From Mucilaginibacter sp. (GTDB lineage: Bacteria; Bacteroidota; Bacteroidia; Sphingobacteriales; Sphingobacteriaceae), in contig JAQBOM010000013.1 of assembly GCA_028288025.1 (NCBI GenBank), forward strand, positions 124,001-188,000: a stretch of 64,000 nt of DNA, given 5' to 3'. This document shows, piece after piece, positions 43,101 through 51,080 of this stretch; position 1 is the stretch's first letter, and every line of letters starts with the position of its first letter. Under the pieces are notes generated by a model. It did no database searches. It worked only from the letters and a program-made list of their open reading frames with translations, and was not told the DNA's origin. The position numbers and the translations under genes were made by a program.

Positions 43101-44639
43101 TTTATCCGACAATATCGCCAGCGGCACATCGGTACCCATTGAGCCGACAGGTTCTTTCCCATCCAGCGCCATAGGCTTGATAATGCTGTCAATATCTTCG
43201 CGGCTATAGCCAAATACCTGCTGGTAACGGAAAACAGAGTCATCCGAAAGACTGGCAAAGGCCAGGCGCGGTTCGGCCAGCTCGCCTAATTGTATCTTAT
43301 AATTTTCGAGCCAGCGGCCATAAGGCTGGCGGGACGCGATCTGGTGCTTGATCTCGTCGTCGGTAATGATTTTGCCTTTCTCGGTGTCGATCAAAAGCAT
43401 TTTGCCCGGCTGCAGGCGGCCCTTGCGTAGCACCAAACTCTCATCCAGGTTAAGCACACCAGCTTCCGAAGCGGCAATTACACGACCATCAGTAGTAATT
43501 ACGTAGCGTAATGGCCTTAACCCGTTACGGTCAAGCAGCGCGCCGATCAACTTGCCATCTGTAAACGTGATGGCTGCGGGGCCGTCCCATGGTTCCATCA
43601 ATGCGGCGTGGAATTCGTAAAAAGCCTTTTTAAGCGGATCCATTTGCTCGTTGCCATCCCATGCTTCGGGGATCAGCATCATCATCACATGCGGCAATGA
43701 ACGGCCGCTGTGCAGCAATATTTCGATAATATTGTCGAGACAAGCCGAGTCGGATTGATTATTGTCGATCACCGGCAGCAGCATATCCATTTCTTCCGTT
43801 GTGAAATACGCGGAAGCATAAGATTTTAAGCCTGAATAAAACCAGTTTAAGTTACCTGTGAGGGTATTGATCTCGCCATTATGCGCGATCAGCCGGAAAG
43901 GCTGCGCCAGTTTCCACGATGGGAAAGTATTGGTCGAAAAACGCGAATGTATCATGGCAAAGCCCGACGCTATGCGCGGGTCGGCCAGGTCACTAAAATA
44001 TTTACGCAGCTGGTAAGTGGTTACCTGCCCTTTGTATACAATTGTTTTGCACGATAAAGACGTAAAGTAAAAATACTCGCCGGCAGCCGGTAAGGTTTCT
44101 ATTATTGTTTTATTGATGTATCTTCTTAATATGTAAAGCTTGCGCTCAAAATCATCAGCGTTGGTAATATGATGAGGCCTTTGAATAAACAGCTGCTCCG
44201 CATCCGGCTCCGCTTTGCGGGCGGTTTCGCCTACAACCGATGAATCAACCGACAATTTGCGGTATCCAAGCGAATGCAAGCCCAGCTTTTCAATCGCGTT
44301 GGCGATGATGGTGCGACAGGCTTTTTTTAACGCAGATTCCTTCGGAAAAAATATCATGCCCACGCCATACTCGCCCGGTTCGGGCAAACTGATCTCCAGC
44401 TCGGAACATTCTTCCATCAAAAACTCATGGGGCAATTGAATCAGGATACCCGCGCCGTCGCCCGTTTCCGGGTCACAGCCGCATGCGCCGCGGTGTTCCA
44501 TGTTTTCGAGCATGGTGAGCGCGTCATCAATGATCTGGTTGGTTTTATGACCGTTAATATTGGTGATAAATCCCGTTCCGCAGGAGTCGTGTTCAAATTC
44601 GGGCCTATAAAGACCCTGGTGGCATTCAGCTTGATCCAT
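40119..44639 (-). CDS. gltB: Glutamate synthase large subunit
   Basis: Catalytic subunit of GOGAT: transfers the amide of glutamine to 2-oxoglutarate, giving two glutamates; works with glutamine synthetase (glnN at the right edge). The 1506 residues contain the N-terminal glutaminase domain whose nucleophile is Cys20 (EHDSCGTGF), with the 19-residue propeptide cleaved; a central domain; the FMN domain with [32 protein letters not shown] and the 3Fe-4S motif C-x5-C-x4-C ([12 protein letters not shown]); and the C-terminal Gly-rich beta-helix ([30 protein letters not shown]). It is first in the gltB-gltD operon. Confidence 0.98.
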   Translation of the reverse strand: [1506 protein letters not shown]

Positions 44640-44995
44640 CGTTAAATTAAACCGTTTATAAAATGGGCGAGTACGAAGTTACAGATTGTAAATTTTAATT
44701 AAAAATATCTTAAAATTATTGCGATAACCTAAATAAGATAATAACAATAGAGCAAGAAATTAATAAATTGATAATTTAAAGCCTGTGTTGATTTAAATTT
44801 GATAATCAGGACAGTAAGATAATCGCTTGTGCGTTAAAAAACTATTAAGCACCGTAAAAAAAGGCGTGGAATCGAAACGAAGGAAATCCCAAACACTTGT
44901 GAACGGTTAAATATGGTCTATTAATATTGTTATATTTGAAAAGGTAAATGCAACTCTTGTCATTTTAAATTTAACCTGGTTTAAAATATAACGGC
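44640..44995. other. Divergent intergenic region between gltB and the redoxin gene
   Basis: About 356 AT-rich bases. It carries a clear -7 box for the rightward gene (44931-44938). Toward gltB the best candidate is TAACTTCG on the minus strand (44674-44681), one mismatch to consensus. No ORF, repeat or hairpin stands out. Confidence 0.45.
44931..44938 (+). promoter_or_regulatory. Candidate -7 box for the redoxin gene
   Basis: TATATTTG, a perfect match to TAnnTTTG, gives a predicted transcript start about 54 bases before the ATG at 44996. No TTTG -33 element is present at the usual spacing. Confidence 0.5.
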
Positions 44996-46132
44996 ATGAA
45001 AAAGCTCAGTATCCTTATCAATTGTATTTTTTTGCTGGTAATTGGTTATTCATTTACGGCTGTTGGTTTTGATGAGCATAAAACCCTTGCAATTGGCGCA
45101 ACTGCCCCTGATTTCAGCCTGCATGGTGTCGACGGTAAGATATACACATTGCATTCATTCAAAAATGCTAATGTGCTGGCTATTGTTTTTATGTGCAACC
45201 ATTGCCCCACTTCGCAGGCTTACGAGGACCGCGTGATCAAATTGACCGCCGATTATGCGGCAAAAGGCGTTAAGGTTGTAGCCATAAATCCCAATCATCC
45301 ATCTTCTTTGCGACTGGATGAGTTGGGATACAGCGATGTAGGCGATTCGTTTGCCGAGATGAAGATCCGCGCAAAGGAAAAGAAATTCAATTTTCCTTAT
45401 TTATACGATGGGGCGACGGAAATTGCGTCAAAAAAATACGGACCCATCGCCACACCGCATATTTTTATTTTTGATAAAAACAGAAAGCTGCGCTACCAGG
45501 GGCGGATTGATGACGTGGAGAACCCCTATAGAACTCCCCATGTATTCGACGCGCGCAACGCGATTGATGCCCTGTTAAGCGATCAAGAAGTGCCCGTTAC
45601 AATAACCAAAGTTTTCGGCTGCTCGGTAAAGTGGGCCGAAAAAAGTGACTGGATTGAAAAGGCCACTATTCAATGGGCTCATGAACCGGTAAGCCTCGAC
45701 ACCATTAATGCTCTTGGTATTGCTGAACTCATGAAGAATCCCTCTGGCAAACTAAGACTTATCAACGTTTGGGCTACCTGGTGCGGGCCATGTGTAGCTG
45801 AATTTTCTGAATTTGTTACCATGAACCGCATGTACCGCGACCGCAGCTTTCAATTGGTGACCATAAGCGCCGACGACCCTGCGAATAAAAATAAAGCGCT
45901 GAAATTTTTACAAACAAGGCAAGCCTCGGCAACCAATTTTATATTTTCGGGCGACGATAAATATAAGATGATTGAAGCCATTGACCCAAAATGGGCGGGG
46001 GCGTTGCCTTATACCGTTTTAGTGGAGCCGGGCGGAAAAATTGCATACGCGCACCTGGGAATGATCAACCCGGCCCGGTTAAAGAAAATTATTGTTGAAA
46101 ACCAGTACATTGGCAGGGTGTATAATAAGTAA
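44996..46132 (+). CDS. Exported tandem thioredoxin-fold protein (peroxiredoxin-like plus TlpA-like)
   Basis: A 378-residue protein with an N-terminal hydrophobic signal (MKKLSILINCIFLLVIGYSFTAV). Domain 1 (~30-195) is an AhpC/TSA-type redoxin with the redox pair in FMCNHCPTSQAYEDRV (Cys67, Cys70) and the GPIATPHIFIFDKNRKLRYQGRI strand. Domain 2 (~225-375) is TlpA/thioredoxin-like with NVWATWCGPCVAEFSEF (Cys263, Cys266) and LPYTVLVEPGGKIAYAHLG. Two active sites in one chain suggest a periplasmic redox relay. The hydrolase gene follows 3 bases after its stop. Confidence 0.88.
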   Translation: MKKLSILINCIFLLVIGYSFTAVGFDEHKTLAIGATAPDFSLHGVDGKIYTLHSFKNANVLAIVFMCNHCPTSQAYEDRVIKLTADYAAKGVKVVAINPNHPSSLRLDELGYSDVGDSFAEMKIRAKEKKFNFPYLYDGATEIASKKYGPIATPHIFIFDKNRKLRYQGRIDDVENPYRTPHVFDARNAIDALLSDQEVPVTITKVFGCSVKWAEKSDWIEKATIQWAHEPVSLDTINALGIAELMKNPSGKLRLINVWATWCGPCVAEFSEFVTMNRMYRDRSFQLVTISADDPANKNKALKFLQTRQASATNFIFSGDDKYKMIEAIDPKWAGALPYTVLVEPGGKIAYAHLGMINPARLKKIIVENQYIGRVYNK

Positions 46133-46135
46133 TTA

Positions 46136-47032
46136 ATGAGACATACAGCCCCGATCATTTTCTCGCTAACATTTGTTTATTTAACCCTGCTTGCATGTAA
46201 TGGATTATTCGCGCAGGAGAACAGCAGTGCGGTTACTTTTCATATTTATTCATCCCATACGTCCTTTCCGGATACAGGCCGCAGAAATGGTCATTTATAC
46301 GATAACGTACTATATACAACTGCTGATCATTATCGGGATAGCACCGTATTGATTGTTGCTCCAAAAAATCTCGATGTTAAAAAACAGGTCGACCTGGTAT
46401 TTTGGTTTCACGGATGGAGCAATAATGTCGACACAGCAGCGGTACGGTATGAACTCATTAAACAATTTATCGCGTCCAAACGCAACGCGGTATTGGTTTT
46501 AGCCGAAACGGCCCGCAACGCGCCCGACAGTTATGGCGGCAAACTGGAAAACGATGGCATGTTTAAAGCGCTGGTAACTGATGTATTGAACGGATTAAAA
46601 GCAAAGCGGCTTATCCCGAAAAATAGCGTGCCGGGCCATATTTTGCTGGGCGGGCACAGTGGGGCGTACCGGGTAATGGCGGGCATTCTTCAAAACGGCC
46701 GGATGCCGATTAACGAGGTGATGCTTTTTGATGCTTTATATGCAGAAACGGACAAATTTACTGGCTGGCTGAAAGCTGATAAACAGCACCGCTTGATTAA
46801 CCTTTACACCGACCAGGGCGGCACACTGAATGAAACGCACAACATGACCAAATTGCTCGATGAAGATGATATCAACTATCTTCAAAGTGAAGAAACCGAG
46901 CTGGCACCTGCGCAATACCGGGCGCACAGCGTGCTTTTTATACATAGTTTAAAGGCGCATAATGACATTGTAAACCCAGACAATTTCCGGTTGATGCTGG
47001 AGAATAACCCGTTTCTAAAAGTGTCAAAATAG
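46136..47032 (+). CDS. Exported alpha/beta-hydrolase-like protein
   Basis: A 298-residue secreted protein in an operon with the tandem redoxin gene, 3 bases away. The signal region YLTLLACNGLFAQENSS could be cleaved as a lipoprotein (LLAC) or after Ala-Gln. The hydrolase core has VDLVFWFHGWSNN (oxyanion region) and ILLGGHSGAYRVM, the nucleophile elbow G-H-S-G-A (~171-175). The Asp and His of the triad are probably in MLFDALYAETD and the C-terminal KAHNDIVNP. I do not know the substrate. A hairpin without a T-tract follows the stop. Confidence 0.72.
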   Translation: MRHTAPIIFSLTFVYLTLLACNGLFAQENSSAVTFHIYSSHTSFPDTGRRNGHLYDNVLYTTADHYRDSTVLIVAPKNLDVKKQVDLVFWFHGWSNNVDTAAVRYELIKQFIASKRNAVLVLAETARNAPDSYGGKLENDGMFKALVTDVLNGLKAKRLIPKNSVPGHILLGGHSGAYRVMAGILQNGRMPINEVMLFDALYAETDKFTGWLKADKQHRLINLYTDQGGTLNETHNMTKLLDEDDINYLQSEETELAPAQYRAHSVLFIHSLKAHNDIVNPDNFRLMLENNPFLKVSK

Positions 47033-47038
47033 AAACGC

Positions 47039-47053
47039 CCCGGTTACACCGGG
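47039..47053. terminator. GC-rich hairpin between convergent genes
   Basis: CCCGGT-TAC-ACCGGG, a perfect 6-bp stem with a 3-base loop, 7 bases past the hydrolase stop codon and 36 bases before the cupredoxin stop on the other strand. No T-tract on either side, so it may be a partial terminator. Confidence 0.5.
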
Positions 47054-47088
47054 ACGCTCCTGAACTATGAACCTAAAAACAAATTTTG

Positions 47089-47442
47089 TTAGTTGACCAC
47101 TATTACTCCCTTCATGCCGGGGTGAATTACACAATAATAAGGGTAGGTTCCGGTTGTAGTGAAAGTGTATTTATACATAGCGCCGGCTGCTAAATTGCCG
47201 CTGTTAAACAGGCTGGCGGTTGAGGTTACGGTGTGCGTCATACCATCGTTGTTCATCCAGCTAACGGTGGTGCCTGCCTTAATTTTTAAAGTGTCCGGCG
47301 AAAAGGCCATGTTTACAATACTTACTGAAGCCGCGGCCCCAGTGGTCATCGGGGTTGGCGAATTATAGCTTTTTGAACAGCTGTAAATAAATACAATGCC
47401 TGATAACACAACCAGGGCAAAATAAAAAACTCTTTTTTTCAT
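47089..47442 (-). CDS. Cupredoxin (amicyanin/plastocyanin-like) lipoprotein
   Basis: A 117-residue blue copper protein with a lipoprotein signal (MKKRVFYFALVVLSGIVFIYSC; lipid Cys at 22). Copper ligands are His70 in MTHTV and the Cys104-x2-His107-x2-Met110 cluster in YYCVIHPGMKG, the spacing seen in amicyanins and pseudoazurins. It would carry electrons in the periplasm or at the outer membrane. Monocistronic. The electron partner is unknown. Confidence 0.9.
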   Translation of the reverse strand: MKKRVFYFALVVLSGIVFIYSCSKSYNSPTPMTTGAAASVSIVNMAFSPDTLKIKAGTTVSWMNNDGMTHTVTSTASLFNSGNLAAGAMYKYTFTTTGTYPYYCVIHPGMKGVIVVN

Positions 47443-47607
47443 GGTATAAATGTTTTAATGGGTAAACGTCATTTATATCCAACACGAGTGGAAAATGAAA
47501 AAGGTTGCCTTACGGTGAATTATTTTGCTATTAGGTTAACTATCAGCGATTTTTTAATTAATGACTGTTAAAATAGACTTTACTAATTACATCATAAACA
47601 TATAATT

Positions 47608-47651
47608 TTGCCCACTGCCCACTGCCCACTGCCCACTACTCACTGCCACTG
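47608..47651. repeat. Iterated-word array (CTGCCCACTGCCCAC family)
   Basis: About four to five head-to-tail copies of TGCCCAC/ACTGCCCAC at 47609-47651 run directly into the TAG stop of the CYTH gene. The family also occurs at 5.6 and 49.5 kb. No complementary arm is visible here. Confidence 0.7.
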
Positions 47652-48131
47652 CTATTTGCTCATTCCCCACTTACTAAATGGCTTTACCGAGAGGCTTGAG
47701 TTATAATATCTTTCATCATCGCTTACGTCGCGTGTAACCCAGGCGGGTTTATCAAATTCTTCTTTTTCGTCCTTAAGCTCTATTTCGGCCATGATGAGGC
47801 CTGCGTTATCAGCCGAAAATTCATCCACTTCCCATAACTTACCTTTGAATCTTATCCGGTAACGTGTTTTTTCCACCTGTGATCTGGCAAAATTATCCAG
47901 GAGCTCGATCCCATCTGCTAACGGGATCTCATATTCAAATTCTTTTCGGGAAATGCCTGATGTAGCACCTTTTAACGTAATGTAGCCCCTTTTATCAGTT
48001 ACACGCACCCTGATGGTGCGCTGGTCATCATTCAATAAATATCCCTGGCGATAAGGCGTGCCTTTTGACTTTTTTAGCTGCTTCCATTTTTCATGGTCAA
48101 CCAAAAACTTCCGTTCTATTTCTAATCCCAT
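47652..48131 (-). CDS. CYTH domain protein (triphosphate tunnel metalloenzyme family)
   Basis: A 159-residue CYTH protein. The diagnostic ExExK motif is at the N-terminus (GLEIERKFLVD), followed by the strand pairs RVRVTDKRGYITLKG and RYRIRFKGKLWEVDEF and the acidic LIMAEIELKDEKEEF that line the tunnel. Enzymes of this family hydrolyse inorganic triphosphate or related triphosphates with divalent metals. It follows the CHAD gene 14 bases downstream, a common pairing around polyphosphate. Confidence 0.92.
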   Translation of the reverse strand: MGLEIERKFLVDHEKWKQLKKSKGTPYRQGYLLNDDQRTIRVRVTDKRGYITLKGATSGISRKEFEYEIPLADGIELLDNFARSQVEKTRYRIRFKGKLWEVDEFSADNAGLIMAEIELKDEKEEFDKPAWVTRDVSDDERYYNSSLSVKPFSKWGMSK

Positions 48132-48145
48132 ACCTCTATACTTAA

Positions 48146-48931
48146 TTATTTGGGGGTGGGCTGGGCAGCTGTAGCCTTCTTCATAAAATCACCAGCCAGC
48201 GTTCTTATCCTGCGTTTTACGTTATTATTTTTCTTTTTTATCATTGCGGCCGCCGGTTTATCATTCACTTCCGGTGATGAAAATAATTCAGCCGCAAGGA
48301 TATTGTCATGCCACTCGCCCAGGCTGTTTTGCAATTGGTCAAGGTAGGCCGAATTAAAGGTAAAGGACCCGTTTAGTGCCTTATCGGCCAATTTGCGGTT
48401 ATATACCAAAATTTTTATCAGTTTTCGGTTGTTATGCATATCCTCGGTAAACCTGGGTGTTGCCAGGTTATCTGCGATTTGTTCAAGCTGTTTTTTGTAG
48501 AACTCGGCTATTGCCGTATTATCAACGTGGGGTAATTGCTTTTTGAGCTGTTTATAAGTGTCGTCGATTTTTTTGGTGTGCTTTTTTGCTTTTTCGCGAA
48601 ATTCGATTGTCCCCTGGTCAATTATTTGTCGCTGCCCGGCCTCAAACGTTTCATTTTTTACATCGTAACGCGAGCTCAGCTGCAGATTGGTGTACGCGTC
48701 GCGGATGTGCCCGGCGTATTTAAATATTTTTCGTACCGGTTTAAACTCCTTTAATAAGCCATGCTGCCGCGAAGCATGTTCCAATAAATTGAGCAGGGCC
48801 CTAAGCTTTTTAGTCTGCACCCTGAACTGGTGCAGTTCCTCCTGGTCGCCCGATTCAAAAAAAGCTTTTAAGTGGGTATTCAGGTCCTTCCATTCTTTTT
48901 CCAGGTATTTTGCTTCTTCCTTTTTTTTCAT
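48146..48931 (-). CDS. CHAD domain protein (polyphosphate-binding)
   Basis: A 261-residue, all-helical protein. The CHAD motif begins VHxxRV-like as LHQFRVQTKKLRALLNLLE (~33-52), followed by YAGHIRDAYTNLQL and many conserved His, Lys and Arg residues along helices (for example NNRKLIKILVYNRKLADKAL, LGEWHDNILA). CHAD domains bind polyphosphate on their basic surface. It is highly charged and has a Lys-rich C-terminal tail. First in a two-gene unit with the CYTH gene; the CYTH-CHAD fusion seen elsewhere is here two separate proteins. Confidence 0.88.
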   Translation of the reverse strand: MKKKEEAKYLEKEWKDLNTHLKAFFESGDQEELHQFRVQTKKLRALLNLLEHASRQHGLLKEFKPVRKIFKYAGHIRDAYTNLQLSSRYDVKNETFEAGQRQIIDQGTIEFREKAKKHTKKIDDTYKQLKKQLPHVDNTAIAEFYKKQLEQIADNLATPRFTEDMHNNRKLIKILVYNRKLADKALNGSFTFNSAYLDQLQNSLGEWHDNILAAELFSSPEVNDKPAAAMIKKKNNNVKRRIRTLAGDFMKKATAAQPTPK

Positions 48932-49059
48932 CGTCCTAACAAAATGTTAAAGGATTATAAAATTACGAACAATTTGCTGATTTAAATTAAAAATGAATAA
49001 CGCCCGGGTTTGAATGATAAAATAGAACTATATTTAATGAAACTTAAAATCCTAAAGCA

Positions 49060-49464
49060 ATGAATTTCTCACTGATCAACTGGCTTGCCGTTGTTGCGGC
49101 CGCCTTATCTGCATTTTTAGTAGGCGGGTTGTGGTACTCAAAAACTTTATTTGGAAACGCCTGGATGACCGACAGCAAACTGACGATGGACGAAATACAG
49201 TCATCCAGTATAGGTAAAACGTTTGGTTTTACCGCTCTCTTCTCGCTCATAATGGCTGCTAACCTGGCTATGTTTCTTGCCGATACCAAAACGACTGTTG
49301 CCTGGGGCGCGGAGGCGGGTTGCCTGGCCGGAATATGGACTTTTTGTGCCATAGCCATTCACAGTCTTTTTGAGCTAAAAAGCTGGCGGTATATATTTAT
49401 AAACGGCGGCTACAGTCTTGTTTCATTAACATTAATGGGCGCTATTATTGGATGGTGGCGATAG
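49060..49464 (+). CDS. DUF1761 family membrane protein
   Basis: A 134-residue protein with four membrane segments: NWLAVVAAALSAFLVGGLWYS, FTALFSLIMAANLAMFLA, AGCLAGIWTFCAIAIHSLF, and FINGGYSLVSLTLMGAIIGWW. The family is DUF1761, unknown in function. The ATG follows a TATATTTA sequence (49029-49036), one mismatch from the -7 consensus, 23 bases upstream. Convergent with the DUF6526-like gene. Confidence 0.85.
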   Translation: MNFSLINWLAVVAAALSAFLVGGLWYSKTLFGNAWMTDSKLTMDEIQSSSIGKTFGFTALFSLIMAANLAMFLADTKTTVAWGAEAGCLAGIWTFCAIAIHSLFELKSWRYIFINGGYSLVSLTLMGAIIGWWR

Positions 49465-49478
49465 TTTCAGTTATCAGC

Positions 49479-49542
49479 TTGCAGTGGGCAGTTCGCTTTG
49501 CGACGTAAGTTACTGACTGCAAACTGCCCACTGCAAACTGAA
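49479..49542. repeat. Iterated-word hairpin (CTGCCCACTGC family) between convergent genes
   Basis: TTGCAGTGGGCAGTT (49479-49493) is the perfect complement of 49522-49536, with a 28-base loop. The right arm continues as GCAAACTG to 3 bases from the stop codon of the next gene. It is likely the shared 3' end structure of the convergent pair. Confidence 0.75.
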
Positions 49543-49977
49543 TCAGGCCCTGTGATGATCGGCCCGCCATTGTTTAATAGCCTGTTTGATTTCTTTGGCT
49601 GATAGCTTCTCGTTTACCGCCCTATCGACCAGCGGCAGAAACTCATCGTCGGGTGCAAAACGCAGCGCGATGATCTGGCGCATTGTAACTCTGCTGTCGA
49701 TTGGTTTGCCGGTAAGTATGAAATATCTCAGGTGTTCTTCAGCGCGTATCGCCCTGTCCTGGGCCTTTATGGCAAACAGGCGCATAAACCAAAAAATAAA
49801 GAAGCCAGCTGTAAAAAGCAGGATAATTAAGAAAGGTGTCAGCAATTCAGCATTTGCCGACCACCGCAGGCAAAGGTTAATTACTGAAAGAATAACGCCA
49901 ACAACCAGGATTGAGCTCAAAATGAAATGAAACCCTGTTACGTAACGCCCGTGGTTGGCATAGTTTTGTTCGTTCAT
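49543..49977 (-). CDS. Hypothetical membrane protein, DUF6526-like
   Basis: A 144-residue protein starting at the ATG at 49977 (MNEQNYANHGRYVTGFHFILSSILVV). Two membrane helices occur at ~18-40 and ~50-72, followed by a soluble C-terminal domain (DRAIRAEEHLRYF, ALRFAPDDEFLPLVDRAVNEKLSAKEIKQAIKQWRADHHRA). The N-terminal NYANHxRY...FH pattern matches my memory of the DUF6526 family; that name is a tentative call. The function is unknown. Confidence 0.65.
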   Translation of the reverse strand: MNEQNYANHGRYVTGFHFILSSILVVGVILSVINLCLRWSANAELLTPFLIILLFTAGFFIFWFMRLFAIKAQDRAIRAEEHLRYFILTGKPIDSRVTMRQIIALRFAPDDEFLPLVDRAVNEKLSAKEIKQAIKQWRADHHRA

Positions 49978-50096
49978 GATAAGTTTTTTATGCCAATATA
50001 CCAATTTGTTGATGCCGAGATCAAAATAACGTTGTCGTTACACTAAGAACAATAGATCGAAACGCATGTTAATATTTTAAATAAAAGCATTTAATT

Positions 50097-50960
50097 ATGA
50101 ACAACGAAGCGATTTCAATCGAAAAAAACTTTAGTATAGGCGGTGATCTGCCGGTGAGCAGGATGGGTTATGGCGCGATGCGCATTACCGGAAAAGGCAT
50201 ATGGGGCCCGCCCAAAGATAGGGACGAGGCTATAGCTGTTTTAAAACGGGCTGTTGAACTGGGCGTGAACTTTATAGATACAGCCGACAGTTACGGCCCG
50301 GAGATTTCGGAGGAATTAATTGCCGAAGCGCTACATCCTTACCCTGCCGACCTGGTTATTGGCACAAAAGGCGGGTTGTTGCGCACCGGACCGGATGAGT
50401 GGCCGATCAACGCTCATCCCGATCATTTAAAAAAAGCGCTCGAAGGCAGCTTAAAACGATTAAAGCTGGAACAGATCGATTTATACCAGCTGCACCGGAT
50501 AGACCCAAACGTTCCCGCTGAACAAAGTTTTGAGTTTTTACAAAAAGCACAGCAGCAGGGGCTGGTAAAGCATATCGGCCTTTCGGAAGTCGACGTAGAT
50601 ATCATCAAAAAAGCACAGGATTTTTTTGAAGTGGTATCGGTTCAAAATATGTACAGTGTTGATAACCGGAAGTGGGAACATGTGCTGCAATATTGTAAAG
50701 CGCACGAGATTGCCTTTATACCCTGGTTCCCGCTCAATGCCGGCAACGTAGCAAGCCAGGACAAACTAAAGCAAATAGCCGATAAGCACCAGGCCACTGT
50801 ACACCAGGTAGCGCTTTCGTGGCTGTTAAATCACGCGGATAATATTTTATTGATCCCCGGCACGTCAAGCGTAGCACACCTGGAAGAGAATATGCAGGCG
50901 GCAAAGCTAGAATTGACGGATGAGGATACGCAAATGCTGAACAGCATATCGCCTCAGTAA
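50097..50960 (+). CDS. Aldo/keto reductase
   Basis: NAD(P)H-dependent TIM-barrel oxidoreductase of 287 residues. Catalytic tetrad residues are visible: Asp and Tyr in NFIDTADSYGPEIS, Lys in VIGTKGGLL and His in DLYQLHRIDPN. Later family motifs QQGLVKHIGLSEV, SVQNMYSV, and LLIPGTSSVAHLEENMQAAKLEL are intact. It belongs to the YajO/pyridoxal-reductase-like AKR group; the substrate is not clear. The gene is followed by a hairpin at 50999-51045. Confidence 0.93.
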   Translation: MNNEAISIEKNFSIGGDLPVSRMGYGAMRITGKGIWGPPKDRDEAIAVLKRAVELGVNFIDTADSYGPEISEELIAEALHPYPADLVIGTKGGLLRTGPDEWPINAHPDHLKKALEGSLKRLKLEQIDLYQLHRIDPNVPAEQSFEFLQKAQQQGLVKHIGLSEVDVDIIKKAQDFFEVVSVQNMYSVDNRKWEHVLQYCKAHEIAFIPWFPLNAGNVASQDKLKQIADKHQATVHQVALSWLLNHADNILLIPGTSSVAHLEENMQAAKLELTDEDTQMLNSISPQ

Positions 50961-50998
50961 CACCGGTTGTATCGAAAAGCAGCCATTGTTATGCATCG

Positions 50999-51045
50999 AA
51001 TTCGGACCAGATTATTCAATCGCAAGAAAATAATTTGGTCCGATT
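50999..51045. terminator. Long hairpin between the aldo/keto reductase and lipoprotein genes
   Basis: AATTCGGACCAGATTATT (50999-51016) pairs with AATAATTTGGTCCGATT (51029-51045) over about 17 bases with one mismatch and one bulge, loop 12 bases. It lacks a T-tract and sits just upstream of the lipoprotein start, so it could be a terminator or an operator. Confidence 0.5.
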
Positions 51046-51080
51046 GTAACACTAATGATACTATGCACGTAATGGCGTTT

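Noticed and set aside
47608..47651. Possible CRISPR-like tandem repeats
   Set aside because: The repeated unit is 7-10 bases with no spacers and no cas genes nearby; it belongs to the word-array class.
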